Assembly: GCF_040436345.1 (NCBI RefSeq)
Contig: NC_133227.1
Location: 22,876,671-22,940,670 of the forward strand
Length of the DNA stretch: 64,000 nt
DNA from: Pagrus major
Taxonomy: Eukaryota > Chordata > Actinopteri > Spariformes > Sparidae
Direction: 5' to 3'
Shown piece by piece: positions 1 through 14,456 of the stretch. The notes beneath the pieces were generated by a model that did no database searches, was not told where the DNA came from, and saw nothing but the letters and a program-made list of their open reading frames with translations. A program made the translations under genes and the position numbers. The number at the start of each line of letters is the position of its first letter. Position 1 is the first letter of the stretch.

Positions 1-3000
1 GCATTTTGTACTCATTAAGAACACACGACACAAAGTGCAGCTGAGGCTGAAGAGAAAAACACATTAAGGGTCAGTGCTGGCCTAAAGATGAGAAGCAAGT
101 TTGTGACCCCCTTCCTTGTTGCCACCACTGAGGTGCCCTTGAGCAAGGCCCTTAACCCCAACCGATCAGACTGTGGTAGTACTGAGCAGCGTCTTGAACA
201 GGGTCATTGGCACCTTTCTGTCTGCCACGGCTAATATATTTGTTAGCAAGCACAGTTTTTGTGAGTGTTTTGGGAAAACCTATCCATGTGTTGCTCAATC
301 AGCAGCATTATTCATTCAACTGTGACACATGACACAAAACCTCCCTCCCTCAAGTGATACTCACTGTTTCCTCTCACCTTTGATTTCCTGAAAACCCGCT
401 CTGAGTCCTGTGATCTCCTGAGGAGCAGAGCATCAGGGATTCCCTCATCCTTCCTGCCCTCCCTTCCTCTCCTCATCCTTCACTTCCTCCTCCTCTTTGC
501 AGGGGGACATAAGCCTCTTATCGGCGGGCTTCAGGGAAGCTGAGTGGCTCGCAAACTGTTTAAAATGTATTGCTCTCTCACGTATGGCTTTGTAGGAGAG
601 GGATGCTTTTTTTTTTTATCTGTGTAAACAAGATTAATTTGAATTTGAAGTGGTGTGTGCAGACTGAAAAATCCAGAAAACTACAATACAGCAGATGACA
701 GATGATATTTTAGATCACTAAAACAAGAGGATCCTTTAAAACTGATCATCTACCAGTGCTGATAAAGTTGAAAAGAAAGCAGCGTCCTCCTCCTGTCGTA
801 TAAATCCGGCCTTACAGGTGGCTCAGTCTCGCCCCAGGGAGGTGAAAACTCTCCCTCGGAGAGTAACGGAGGCAGACAGAGGAGGTTTTTGTGCTGAGGG
901 GGAAACGAGAGAAGCCGCCGATTACCAGCACCAAAGGCAAAAAGATCCCTTCATTCTTAAAACCCCCGAGCGAGGCTCTGAGGCCCAACATGCTGCTTTT
1001 ATCCCTCTTGATTTGAAACACAAAAGCTCCTCATGAGCATGACTCTGAAGGAGAGGTGGAGGAAGCTGTGGAAAAACTCTTAATTGCTCAAAGTAGAAAA
1101 AAATGATCTACTCTTTAAATTAATTATCGAAATGTTCTGTTCTCTAGTTGTTACGACTTATTTCTCCTTCAAATGAAGCTTTATTGACTCCACATGTGAT
1201 CAGGCAGGTTTCAAATTGATTTGTTAACCTTATTTTTAATAACTTAACTTATTGATAACCCCAACCAGCCATTTTCTGTTATGCTTAACCTCCATCCGAC
1301 TTCACCTTAATCCCAATCGGACACTTAACCATAACCTAACCTAAGCTTAATGGTGAAGAGTCAGGACGAAGGTTTTTGCGACATCTCTTTTAGACGTCTT
1401 TTCAACGCTCACCCTTGATGTCACAGCGACATACAGGGATCAGAAGGAACGTTTTTTTAGGTCATGTTACAGCCGCCAAAGTTTAAAATGAGTTTCTATG
1501 ACGGCGAAATGTTTTACTCCATACAGCAAAAGCTACAGGCTGGAAACAAATCTCCAGTCTCAACCTCAACGTGTAGCTTTAGCTGCAAAAAGATTTATTT
1601 TCTTTTTTCTTCCCATGTTGTTTATATTTTAATGACTTTATTGTCATCCAGGTTATGTAACGCAGACCCAGATAACAGCTTCCTGAGGTATAACTGGATA
1701 ACTGTGTAATCCTGCTTCCTGGAGCCTCGTCCCCTCCACCCCCCAGGTGAGGGAGCGATGCTCGGCACAGCGAGCGGACATCCGCACACCGTCATCCTGC
1801 GAGGGGGGGAGGGCGGTGACCCGTGTCTCCTTAAACGGCCAGAGGTCAGCCAAAACAGAGGTGTTGGATTCAGACGGGGCTTCATTTCAGCGCAGTGTGT
1901 TCAGAGCTTCGCTGAGCTCCGACCTGCAGCCTCCTGAAAGGACGTCATTGTTCTGTATGAATCTGGAAACCTCCTTCACTGTTTTCACTTTCGTTTAAGG
2001 CGAATAGTCTTGAGGAAAAGGCTTCTGGTTATGACTGAACAAAGTCTAAATCTTAAAAAACATTGTGATTCTTGATTCTGAGTCTTTTTTTTTCATAATT
2101 TCAAGGTAAATACCAATTAACTCCATGTTTTGAGACTTGGGCAGACAACAGTTTATTTGAAGTATGCTAACGAATCTTAATGTCAGTTGGACTTCAGAGG
2201 CCGCAAAGAAGTATCAACAAAAAAATTTACATGAACCTGCAATAAATTATTTTTTTCTGGCCACTTGGGGGCGACAGAAACAAACTGTGAACACAACATT
2301 GACACATCATCACAAAAAAAATTGCAGTGATTTATGTAAATAAGCCGATTAGCGCAGCAACTAACAAATCTTTTCCGGATCCATTAATCTGGCGATAATT
2401 TACTCAGTTAACTAATTCATCATTTGGTCGACAAAATCTTGATAAATAATGAAAAATGCTCTTCACCTTTTCCTACAGCGCACAGTGACATCTTCAAATT
2501 GTTTGTTTTATCCAACCAACAGTCCAACACCCAACATTAGTCCGGCTCTAACCAATGTTCTTTGACAGTTGAATCTGGTCATTTTGATTTAAACGGTAAT
2601 AATATAATAAATTTGAGTTTACATGGTGCTTTGACAGACAGGAAGCTTAGCAGGATAAACAGAAACAAGCCCGAGACTAAGGAGAAGTTAAAACAAGAGG
2701 ACAAAACACAAAATGTCAACACGAGTACATACAAATAAAATGATTTAGAGCAATAAATATGATTGATTTTTATTTTTGTGTCATATGCAGAGTGCCCAAC
2801 CCCCAGTGGTTTACAAGACACCAAAAATGCTGTTGCAGTGGTCAAACAGTTTATTACAAAATGATAAATTATGTTGCAGCTCGGCTCTTAAACAAAACAT
2901 TCTGCCTCCTCTCTCAGGCTTAACAAAAAAAGACCTCCAACAAAAAAGGTTCCCTTCCTGAAGCACAAGTTTTTCATAACCATCCAAAAGAAATCAGCAT

Positions 3001-4597
3001 AAATGGAGGACACTTTAGTAGAAATTTCACCGAGCTCACACGACAAACACAGTCTGTCCTCCTCTGGAACGAACGGCACTAAACCTGCCGGTCTGCAATA
3101 AAAGAACGATAAAGAGACGACGTCACATCAGAGCAATTAGACACAGATAAGAAGAAAATAAACCAGAGCAGTCTCTGGATGTAGATATAAGCAGTGTTCA
3201 GTGGAAACAGCGTCCATGTTGTGTACGCCGTGTTCCTAAACGTGAAACATGATAAAATGTCAAAGCTTTAAAGATAAAGTCAGCTTCATTTGTTTCCTGC
3301 CCGTGTGGACGTCAACACGAGGCTCTCTCGCAGAGACTCGCTCCTTTACTCGGCTGTTCGGTGTTGCCGCGAGTCGTCTTCGTGATTCATTTGGTGTCAA
3401 AATGTTTGCTGGGAAACACGGGACAGACAGAGTTTAGAGGGAGCTGACTCAGCCTCCTGACCGCAGAGAAACAGTGCCAAAGCCGCAGTCAGACAACAGG
3501 TGAGCGGTTACGCTCTCAGGCACGTCTCATTGATATTCTAACCTATTGCACTTTCCCAGGCAGAGGACTCCCCTGTGGAAACACATTACTGCCTTACTGC
3601 TCCCCCCCCCCCCCTGCAGGCTTTGATCCTCTCAATGTGAAGCAGAGGCTGAACGGCCGTTAATGCGACCAGCGTGGCTCAGAGAGGAGACAGCAGGAGA
3701 GTGTATGTGCAAGTATCTGTGCACGTCTATGAGTGAGTGTGTGGAGGTGCTAACCTCATCAGCATGTGTTCATTTTCATTTATACCAAAAAAAAATTTCC
3801 TTTATTTTCCTTTATTTACTCTGGTGCTGTGAGTTTTAATTTCTTTAGTATTTGTTTGTTTTCAGTCCACGTTCAATAGAAAATATTTGTACTTAAACAA
3901 TCTAGAGAGCAGTGGTGGAAACGTGGAGGGACATCAGGTCATATTGGATTTGATAGCCCATTAGCTAATGTTAGCATTTAACCTATTCCTAGCTAACTTA
4001 ACTGTTTGATTTACTTCCAGGTTTAAACAAATGTGTCCAAGATATTGTAGAATTAATTTACGATGATGACGATGACGATTGACGATGGTAAAAATGGTCT
4101 GTGGTTAACGCCTACACGTGTTTATACTTTCAACTCACCACATTATCATTGGGACTTCTCTTAAATGAGTTTAATGATGTTTTGGGACGTGAAAATACTT
4201 AATATACTAATTCAATTTAGCTTTTTATCTCTAATCTTCTACATTTCAATGAACAAGCTTCCACTTTTTTGACTGTAAAAGGCTTCTGAGTGAGAATGCA
4301 AAGCCTCCGCATCTGGTGAAATAAATCAATCACAGCATGTCAGTGTTAATCATCAACAATTTAGTGTTTGGCCAGAAGTTAAAATGTTACTGATCGCCCC
4401 TTTAAGACTCTCGGGTCTCTGCTGGAAACAGTCAAATCTGAGACAGGAAACAGAAAACGGAAACATTCAGTTGATCCAGCTGTTTTCTCCCTTTCTCCCC
4501 TTCCTCCTCTATCTGTTTCTGCCTTCCCCCCCCCCCCTCTCTCTCCCTCCCTCCCCCAACTCCCACATATCAAGTGTCCGGGGGAGGAGAGGGGGGT

Positions 4598-4634
4598 GAG
4601 GAGGAGGAGGAGGAGGAGGAGGAGGAGGAGGAGG
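4598..4634 (+). repeat. (GAG)n microsatellite
   Basis: About twelve GAG triplets, flanked by C-rich and G-rich low-complexity sequence. Confidence 0.95.
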
Positions 4635-4824
4635 TGGGGGTTCAAACAGGTGTCTGACTGTCCCAGCAGCCTGCTGGTTGGTCTGCTACAGGTTTTACCT
4701 CGTGCTCCCAGCTGCTTTGACACGCACGCACGCACACACACACACATACACACACACCACCATTTTTTCCATCTGTCACAAAAATTAGAAGTAATCCATA
4801 GGAATTTTCAGATGTCATGGAAGG

Positions 4825-4826
<2 letters not shown>

Positions 4827-4902
<76 letters not shown>
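4827..4902 (+). repeat. (GT)n microsatellite
   Basis: An uninterrupted GT run of about 38 units, preceded by a short CA block near 4732-4756. Opposite dinucleotide blocks could form a hairpin. Confidence 0.97.
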
Positions 4903-4906
<4 letters not shown>

Positions 4907-7900
4907 TCACTTGTTGTAACCCGACCACCCGGCCACCTGCAGCAGACGGCTGAAAAACCCAAAGAAAAAAAAAAGACATGCTCTCTCTCTTTCTCACGCT
5001 ATGTCTCTCTCTCTCTCTCTCACTGATATGCCCGTCGAAGCGATGTACAACATTTGCAGGGCATAGACAAAATAACGTAAACGCCTCATGTGAAGAGACA
5101 GGTTCATTTGTGAGTTGTTAGGACAGCCCCTCTGGACCGACTGCAGTGGACTCAGATCACCTGTGTGCAGGCTGTGGAGACTGGCTCCTAATTAACGAGT
5201 GAGAGCAGCCTGGGTCGTTCCCCTCCGAGCCAACCAGGGTGTGAAGACGCCCTTTGGAGGAGGCTTAAGAGAAGGTGGGGAACGGTACCCGGGTCAGACT
5301 GATTCTGCCGATGACACACTGCAGACCTCATCCAAACCCTGCTCTGTCTAGGTGTGACCATCAGAAGTCACCGTTCAGCTCGGCTTCATGCCTCAGGGCT
5401 GTGCTTATTTGTTGCTTGCCTTTCCTGGCGCCTGCAGGTTTCTTTAGTTGTTCGTCTTAACTGAACCCCTTGATATCCAAGCCCCTCCATACACCTTCAG
5501 TTTTTTCCACATTTCATTTCACTGGGGACTTAAGATTGACTGTATAACACAGTGGATCATTAGTTGTAAATAAATACTTGTTTTCCTGCTTCAACTTGTT
5601 GTGTTGGTGTAGAGTCGTTCGTGACACCATCTCTTCTGTACGTTCATGACATTAAGTAACGTTAGCGTTACATTTCTCCTCCATTCAGCAGTCAAATAAG
5701 AGTTATACAGTCGATTTCGGCACCTTCGTGGCTATATGGAAGGCGAGAGTGAAGATGAATCTAGTTTTTAATCCCAAAAGTAAAAAAAAAAAAGGCAAAC
5801 TCTGTATTGTCCTCGAAAATGTGATGAGCCGTCTCTTTTCTTTCTCATTTCTACACATGATGAATAACACTGGAGTGAACAGGGACCTCCCATTTGGTGA
5901 ATACAGTTCCTCCATCCTCGCACCTCTCAACCAAATGGAAAGCACCTTGAGTCAGTCCGGTACTGGTCCAATCAGACAGATGTGGAAACAAAAAAAAACA
6001 TCAAGCAACACAATTTGTCGTTTTGTCCCTGCTGTCTGTCATGAAGCGTGTTCGGTTTGTATCCACACTCAGCTGAGTTGAAAACTTGACTTGTTAAAAG
6101 TTTTATGTAGCTGATATTTCAGAACTTTGGTTGGCTGTCATCAATAAATCATCAAAACCACACTGGGACGTTAAAGGATTTCGGATTACAAACAAATACA
6201 CCTTCACACCCATTACTCACACGCAGAGACAAAACATCCACACACACACAGGAAACACACACCTGGAGACATGACTGATGAGACAGAGTGATGAAATGAT
6301 CGATGAACAGTCAAAACTACACACACACTAACCCCCCTGTTCACCCAACACACACCTACAGCCATCAGGTAGCACAGGAGGCACATGCCGGTGTTTCCTA
6401 CCTGCCCACCTGTCAGCAACAAAGTGTCTCGTTGACTGATGGCTGATGGGAAATGGGCCTGCTGCATGCTGGGGAATGAGCCGATGACAGCCCGATCTGC
6501 CCTCCTGCTTTGATTATGTTTCCTCCCTGCAGTCTGCTGTGTTACAGCTCCTCACATCAACGATAGAGCTGCTAAATAAAGACAACTGACTAGTGAAATA
6601 TAATATGAGCAGATTTATTGTGATTTTCATCTTTTTTAGTATCTTTTCTGTGGCGTTGGCGGCCATGTTGGTGTTGACGAGTTCACCGAGCGGTTTAACA
6701 CAAAACTAGATGATATTTTACTTTATTTACCACAAACTGCGACTTTCTTGACTTGAAAAATGATCTTTAAAATGAACAAACATCATATGTGAAGTTCATG
6801 ACACAATTCAAGCAGGATCGAAACATTTTTTTGTCTCTCTTTAATCAACTTCCTGAACAAAAACAAGACTGAAAGTATAAATCTTATTATCTTAATCTCA
6901 CCTTGCAGCTCGGTTAGCATTTGGGAAAGATGATTATTTCTTACAGTGTGCAGCTCAGCCACCTGTGCCTCCATGTAAGAAGGGGAGAAGAGGTCTGGAT
7001 GGTGGTTGGAGGAGGACGGAGGGAGGCTGTTTTGTTCTTTGGTCAAACACAGAGATGCTTCGGCCTCCGGACGTCTCCATTTCAAGACAATGATCTCCCC
7101 GAAAGCTGTCAGACTGAAAGCGTCTATAAAACACTAAACTCTCCCTCTCTGCATGTCCACTTTTGCTTTTAAATCCTCTGTCTTTTATTTTCCTGATTTC
7201 TTTTCCCACATTTCTCTCCTTCTCCCTTTTTGTTTCTAGTAACTTCAGTCTTCAGAGTTGCAGACAGAGCAGGATGCAGGAGGCGACCAAATCAAACCAA
7301 ACACGAAAAAACATTCATATGCATATCAGTTCAGGGAATATTTTTAAATTTAAATCAACTGAAAAAACAACAACAAGCCTCTTCCATCACTTCCCAGCAA
7401 ACAGCAAACAACAGAGCACATGCAAAATATGCAACACGATGCCTCATCTCGTCATTCAGACAAACATCAGCTGATGGTTCAGTCACGAAAACACGTGCAC
7501 GATGTATAAACATTCAGCGGGGTGCAACGAATCACGTAATGTTTTGGTGTAATGGGATACACAACAGTAAAACTGGTTAATGAATGAAAGTTGAATTATC
7601 TCTCTGACTCTCTTTCTAAAATACTCACACGGTGATGCTGGACACACAGATCAGCTCACTGCTGTCTGGTTTTCACAACAAAAAAAACACGGACCTGTTT
7701 GAAATATCTCCACTTACATCAGGCATTTGAAGGTTTATAATAACCTTCCTTCCTGAGTGTTTTGTTCTGCGCGATTAAATAAAGCAGAGCTGGACACTGA
7801 TGTTTTCTTTTTATACTCGAGATGTGAATCAGAGACGCTTTCCTGCAGACAGATGAGGCGAAGATCAGACGCCATAAAACCTTCAGCAGCTTCGTGGGAT

Positions 7901-8434
7901 TGATTTTTCTTTTGATCCTTTGAACACATGGGCTCAATAGTACAGGAAATGGAACGAGACACCAGAGTAAAGCAAAGCCATATACTGTACTGTGTTTCCT
8001 CCACGTGACCCGTCGACATAAAATACCATTGAACTGTAGTCGTGTTTGACTGTGCGACTGGAAGCTGAAACCATTTCTGATTAAAGCAACAACTGAGGCT
8101 GTGGGTCAGCAACTCACTTTGTGTGTCCTGCTGGAAAGTGCTGCTGTTTGAGCAGCTTAAATGCCTACGGTTTGTCTGTAAGGCAAAAACTTTCAACTTT
8201 TTAACTTGGCGGGGGTAAAATAACCAACATCTTCTACTTAATTTCCACTTTGTGCGACCAATACAGCTTATACACTGCAGGCTTACGCTGGTCGAGTGGT
8301 CACTTGAATGGGAATTACACAATTTCAAAAAGAAGTGGGACCGAACAGATAAAAATCTGATTGTGAAACAAGTCAATTTGCTGGGGTTGTGACCAGTGTT
8401 GGGCAATAACTCATAACTCAGTATTATATTAAAA

Positions 8435-8466
8435 GGGCACTATGTAGTTTTAGAGAAGAAATTCAA
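8435..8466 (+). mobile_element. Isolated end of the GGTGCACTATGTAG MITE family
   Basis: GGGCACTATGTAGTTTTAGA plus GAAGAAATTC matches the terminal inverted repeat of the elements at 20885 and 38217, but the body and the opposite end are not recognisable. It is a truncated copy or solo terminus. Confidence 0.6.
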
Positions 8467-9533
8467 ACTCACGTTGAAACTAGCCAGAGAGCTGAAGGAT
8501 GGAGGACGAGGAAGGAAGATATGTCTCAGTTAAACATGCAAAGAAACACTGGAGCAGAAAAATTATGTTTAATTATAAGTATCTGATACGGCAGCACGAT
8601 GGGTGAAGCAGCATTAAACAGAAACTTGATTTCAGAGCAGGACACCGTTGTGGAGAGACGTGAAGTGCAGAAGATCTAATGAAGCTCGTTGCTGGGGAAG
8701 TTATATCGTGGAGGAGATGTCACCTGTGTAAAAGTAATAAAGTGATAAGTGTTTAACGGAGTAATAAGTAAAGAGTAACCTATTTCAGCAGGCAGCTGCA
8801 CTAGTGGAGCATTGAGGCTCGCAGCAGCCAGATATTTTGCTTTTGGAGTTGGTGGAGACCAAAAATAGAGCTAAAAGAGTGAATACTGAACTTATATTCA
8901 CCAGGTGACCAGAACAGTACATAACCAAAGCTATGGCTTGTTGAAATTGGGGGAAAACATAGTACCGACTGTCACAGGATATACAGAACGACCTGCTCTC
9001 ACCCTTTCAACACTGTATGCTTATATTGCACATGATCCTGCCGCACAACGCCTCCTCTCATGACAGAACAGGAGACATTTTAACAATCCAACAAGCGCTT
9101 CATCTGAAGCATACTGACGCCTTTACCAGCTGAACGAATGTGTCTCTTCCCCTCCAGCAGAGAAGAACATCTGGATACAACATAATCTGCATTTGTTTAC
9201 ATGCACACAATGAGAAAATGTAGAGATCCATGACAGTGTAAGTGCATCACAAACACACTCTGGCAGCCACAGCATTTTTCAATATGAGGAGGCAAATTTA
9301 ACTGACAAAGAAGACAATTTATTCGAGCCCATCGGTTAGTGGATACTGTAAAATGAGAGTTTCAGTATGAAAACCAGATTGGGTGCATTTTAAAACGGAC
9401 ACGCTTCTTTTAATTCAATTACAATAACGGTGAAGCCCATTCAGCCTGCAGAGGACCAAGACAAATTGTCTTGTCTGGCTGCTCTCACAGACTGTCCTGA
9501 TGTCACGCAGGTTGCTCCGGATACTGTACGGCA

Positions 9534-9534
<1 letters not shown>

Positions 9535-9589
<55 letters not shown>
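9535..9589 (+). repeat. (CA)n microsatellite
   Basis: An uninterrupted CA run of about 27 units. Confidence 0.97.
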
Positions 9590-9592
<3 letters not shown>

Positions 9593-12500
9593 AACTTTAT
9601 TAATGCTGGTGTTGATGAAAGACGTGCAGCTACAAAGTGATACACGTTATTTCAACCATCCAGGTCTCAGTGGTGGATGTCCTGTTGCTTTTCTTAAAAA
9701 CACTGAAGGTCGGAGCGCTTGTTTTGTCCACAATTGCAACAATAAAACGTTCTGATGTCACAGTTTGCATTAAAATTTGCAATCATGTGTTTCTATGTTA
9801 AGAAACAATGAAGATGCTAAAAGAAAACTTTGAAAAAACATCCCCATCTGCCGATACTGCCACAGCTCCGGACTCCGGCTATAATATCCTGTCATCAGAC
9901 CCAGACTAAAGACATTTCAAAGGAGATCTATTATGCTTGTATGCATTTGTACTTGTGTTATGTTTTTATAAATGTTCTTGTGCATGTCAAAGATGTTGGA
10001 AAGTTAAAAAGGCCAAAGTCCGCACCAACAGAAGCTCCTCTCTCCCACAGAAAACACCGCTCCTGAAACGCCTCGTCAGTGGTCCCGCCTTTAATTCTGT
10101 GACTTTGTGACATCACACTGTCAAACATTTGCATAATTTATGCCTAGCGGCTACTTTGGCACGTAGGGATTGATTTAGCTCAGCTGCTCTGTTGCTGTTA
10201 GTGGTGCTGGGTGAGGCGTGTGTGAGCTGACCAATCAGAGCAGACTTTAGTCTGGTTGGTATTTTACCCCAAAATGGACTCAAATGTTTTCCAAACATGA
10301 AAAACATTTAAGCCACAGACATTAATCTCTTTGTTGCACGCTTTATCATACTAGGCTCCACTGTGTCCTTGACCGGGGGGCAAAGAGGGAACAAGCTGTT
10401 ACTTTCTTCCTTGTTCAAGCATGTGTTTTTAAAATGTACTCAATAAAGTATGAATTCTGAGAGATTTAAGGCTGTCAGGGGGTCGACAGCAGTGAAACCT
10501 CAGCCAGGAAATTCACAGCGGATTCCTCTGACTGGACACTGTGTCGGGTTTAAAACAGTCTGCGTGTGTTTTTTATGCATTCATCTTTGTATTAGCTGTG
10601 GATAAACACTCACACGACACTGACAACTATACTGGAAAAACATTTAACACTGTTTAAGTGTTGGTCTGACCTCCACACACTGAGGCCTTACAGGCTCAGA
10701 ATACCTGAAGTCGGTACGAATAATTAAAAAGAAATAGCGTGTGATGAAATTACGAGAAACAGATGGCTAGAAATTCCTAACAGGACACACAGGTGTTTCA
10801 GGTTACACAAAAAATGATGTTGAATAAAAAAGAGAAAGTGGTTTGGTTGGTCTGTGGTCTGAGCTCATTGTTGACAGGTCATGAGAGGAAAGTGCCACAA
10901 GGGTCTGAACCCTGAACAAGTCTTCGTTTTCAGCTGGGACCTGAAAGACCCCAGCGCTGATGCAGGACTATCAAAGAGTAAGTGCACCACCATGTGGTCT
11001 GAGTGGATCAGACCAGAGGGAGATGAGGGACGCTCAGTTAGTTTTGTCCTCAGAGTTAAAACTTTATTTGGTTTAACAAATGTGTCAAGTTACAAACCAG
11101 ACTGCTTAAACATTTCTTTATAGAACTGGCTTTAGTTCTGTCATGTTGAAACAAGAGAGTCTTCCCCAACATGTTCAAGTCAGTCAGCTAATGAACATCA
11201 TGATGTTACACTTAGAGGCCCGGGTCCTGTAGTTCCTGATCCACAGGTTTTGTGCTGACGTTGCTTCCTGAGGCAGTTTGGAGCTCTGTAGCGAGTCCTC
11301 CTGAGCTGTTGTTGCTCTTAAAAGGTTTGAACTTAACAATAAAAGCACTCTGAGTTGTCAAATCTAGCAAAATGACTTATTTATTTTATCAGTTTTCAGC
11401 AGCTTGATCTGGGACTTGAGAGTCCTGCTCAGGGGTAGATACCTCAGGACCTTCATGAACTTTTTAAGGCTTCTGCTGATAAAAGAAAATCTCAGATATG
11501 AGCTGACATTGAATTTTCCTTTTTTATTTAACACATTTTTAGAAGAACTGATCAACATATGTACTGAGTGGAGCATGTTAGTGTTGTCAGTGCTGTCTAG
11601 TGGACAATAGTGTCTGAAAAGTAGAAAAGTGTTTCTCAACTACCACAAACATATTGTTGTCATTTTTATACGCCCAGTCAGCAGAATAAAATGTTGGCTG
11701 ATGCGTTCACATTTGTACCCGTCATGGGCTTCTTACCAAATGGATATGTCAGTGTGAAACCACTGGATATTTTCAACAAGGGACCACAGTGTTGTTTTGC
11801 TTTGAATATCTTTAAGAGAGACCTCGGGACAATTTCTAGAAACCTTTTTTGAAGGTATTTTAAGTCAAAACATGACGTTTTCCTGAATCTAACCAGACCA
11901 GAAGCAGAGTTGTCTCAAATAAAATTGAAAAATGAAGCTAAGGAAACAAAGTGGCAACATATTCATGGTTTGCAGAAGCATTTATTCTGGCAGTTGGGTT
12001 ACATTAAAAGCATTAACATGTAAAGTGAATAACATTGCTCATTTTGTTTCAATGACATGTTCTGCTGGGTAGAAGATCGGTCTGATTCGGACATTTCTGA
12101 GCAGTTTTTGTGGCGTGGAAGCGCATGTTGTACTGGATGGACCATGGCCATCATGAAATGTCGTCGCCATGAGATGTAGTTGGTTTGCAGCGGCACCAGG
12201 ACTCAAGGTTTCCCAGCAGGCATTGCATTGCAACAAGCTGATCAACTTTATTTACTTCACCTGTTACTACTTTAAACGTTGTGGCTGATCTCATATCAAA
12301 TCTAAATCAAGTCCTTCCTTTTCACACTGGAAGACGTGTTTACAGTCACGAAGCAGCAGGTGAGCTTCCACCAAAGACTCGTGTTAAAGGAAAAACAGAG
12401 GAACAAACAAACTCTCTTAAAACATTTCTTTTATTTAACGCACGTTTGCTGCATTTTTTTCCCTCCGTTATACACAACTTATATCGAAAGTAACTCTTAA

Positions 12501-13667
12501 TCACAGAACACCTAGCACACAAACAATGAGGGTGAAAACAGAAAGGCCATTTGTCTTTTATACACCATGTACGATACTTAATGTATGAGCCCTCTTTGTA
12601 TAAATTACATAAAAAAAATCTTTTCTTTAGCCAGAAGGTTGCAGACATTCAATACTAAAATAGTCAACCAATCGTCTTGTACGAGGACAAATGGACTTAA
12701 AAAATTATTATTCTAATATTGACATCACTTTCTAATCTGACATCACTGTTGAAAATCGCTGCGTTAAATATTGTAATCTCTGGTATTGACAGTAATTACA
12801 GAGCTCAGAGAGCGTCTACGAGTCTCTTCTAGAGTCTATATAAAGCTCCATTTTGGACAACTCAGAGGGAAAGTATTTAAAAGTCTTTCACCTTCAATAA
12901 ACCAGGCATTTAACTCAACAGTACAAAAAAAAGCTTATACTTTCATTAACTCACAGCTGTAATAAAACCACTGCATCTCAAATACAAGGACAGTATTCGT
13001 ATTGTTCATCAGAATCCCTTTCATCTCTCCATCACTGCCCAGACTTCTGAAACTGAAAACTAGTTTTATAAAATGACATCAACTTCTACAAAATGCTCAT
13101 CATTGACAGACTGGTACTTCTTGTAATATTTGAGGGTCTCATTCAGGCTCTCTGAAATCAATGTAAAAATAATAATAATAATAATCAGGTGGACCAAAGA
13201 ACAAGAAACATGGACTGGAAAAGCAGCTTTGCTTTGAGTTTTCGTTGGTTGCATGTGGCTCTGCTACAAGGTGTTAGTATTGGTTAGATGTTAGTAGGGT
13301 CAAAGCGATTTAAATACTGTCCGACTGACTGATTCGCTACGTTGACGCTAACAAATACATCCAAAACGTGCCAGCGGGAGCTTCTTGTTTTTAGCCGTCG
13401 CCGACTTCACAGACATTTCATCAGCTGTCACTGATCAACGTTAAACACGGCCAGGATGAAACACGTACGCTGTCGAAGTTAAAGTGCGCTCTGCAGCTGG
13501 TGTCTGTTCTCCTCAATGATCATTTGTGAGGCAAGAGCATTCACTCTGCAACACCGCTGTACAACCGCGAATAGAGTGAATGTTTCTGTCTAACAGAGTG
13601 ATACGTCTTCTTGATACAAAATCTAACTAATCAAATCACATCACTTACAGGAGTCACATTCAATTTA

Positions 13668-14282
13668 GGCCTTGTCCACACGTACACAAGTATTTTAGGA
13701 AACAGGGTTTTAAAAATAAAAAAATAAAAATCTCTGTCCAGACGAGTATTTTGGCACCATTTCAGAAATAATCTGTCCATACAACACACCTGAAAAACGC
13801 ATATCTCATGGTCATTCACGTACACCGGGCCGGGCCGGGCCTGCGCGTGCTGTTCTAACAGGAAGCAGGTTGTATATCTGGTCGATATATGACAACAGAC
13901 ACAATGAACGAGGCAGGGAAACATGACTGCGCTTCACACAATCTTGTCAGTAAAAACATTGTAAGCAGTGTTTTTTGTCTCGCTTCTCCATCGACGAATA
14001 TCAATGTCGGTTTGTGTCTTTATAAATATAATGTCAAACAATATAACATACATTCCATCACCGTACGAACTCAAATACTCCGATATGATAACACATTTGC
14101 CAATGATGCAACAAACGTGGATAAAGGCCGGACGTAAACACTGAAAACGGTGTTTCTAGATATCTCCACACTGGAAGGTGTGTTCGAAAAGTTCAGTTTT
14201 CAGTGAGTCTCGTGCGTACGACAGACTAAACCAGAGACAAAAGCTTTGTTTTAAGAAATACCTGTGTACGTGTGGACAGGGC
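13668..14282. mobile_element. Non-autonomous DNA transposon with CTTGTCCACACGTACAC inverted ends
   Basis: The left end GGCCTTGTCCACACGTACAC is mirrored at the right by GTGTACGTGTGGACAGGGC. The 615-bp interior has no transposase ORF and contains CpG-rich patches. A possible TTTA flank occurs on both sides. Superfamily not assigned (hAT-like is one possibility). Confidence 0.8.
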
Positions 14283-14456
14283 TTTATTTATATCAGAATT
14301 AAACTTTATAAACAAAAGTTTTCAGTCAGGGTCAGTATTGGATCAAAAATAAGATATGTCAGTGATAGTAGTCTACAGCTGTTATTTCAACGTGTGAGAT
14401 ACCCATTTGATCAACATTTAAGTTAATTAAGTATCAGATCACGTCATTCAAGGTTT

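Larger units (their letters stand above)
1..12400. other. Gene-poor left flank
   Basis: I see no exon with family similarity on either strand. Short ORFs lack codon structure and conserved motifs. The longest, 223 codons at 7735-8406 on the minus strand, resembles nothing I know. Contents I can name are low-complexity tracts, a fragment of a CGATTAAT-type interspersed repeat near 2350-2560, and a transposon end at 8435. It could be intergenic DNA or a large intron of a gene whose exons lie outside. Confidence 0.6.

Noticed and set aside
498-600. Apparent splice acceptor TCCTCTTTGCAG followed by an open frame
   Set aside because: The downstream frame soon stops, matches no family and has no matching donor; pyrimidine-rich sequence plus CAG is common by chance.
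4817-5026. ORFs of repeating Val-Cys or His-Thr
   Set aside because: Translation of GT/CA microsatellites; not genes.
7735-8406. 223-codon ORF on the minus strand
   Set aside because: It is the longest ORF without an assignment, but its residues (many Cys, Ser, Gln, no domain pattern), lack of splice or promoter context and AT/CA-rich surroundings look like chance. A homology search would decide.
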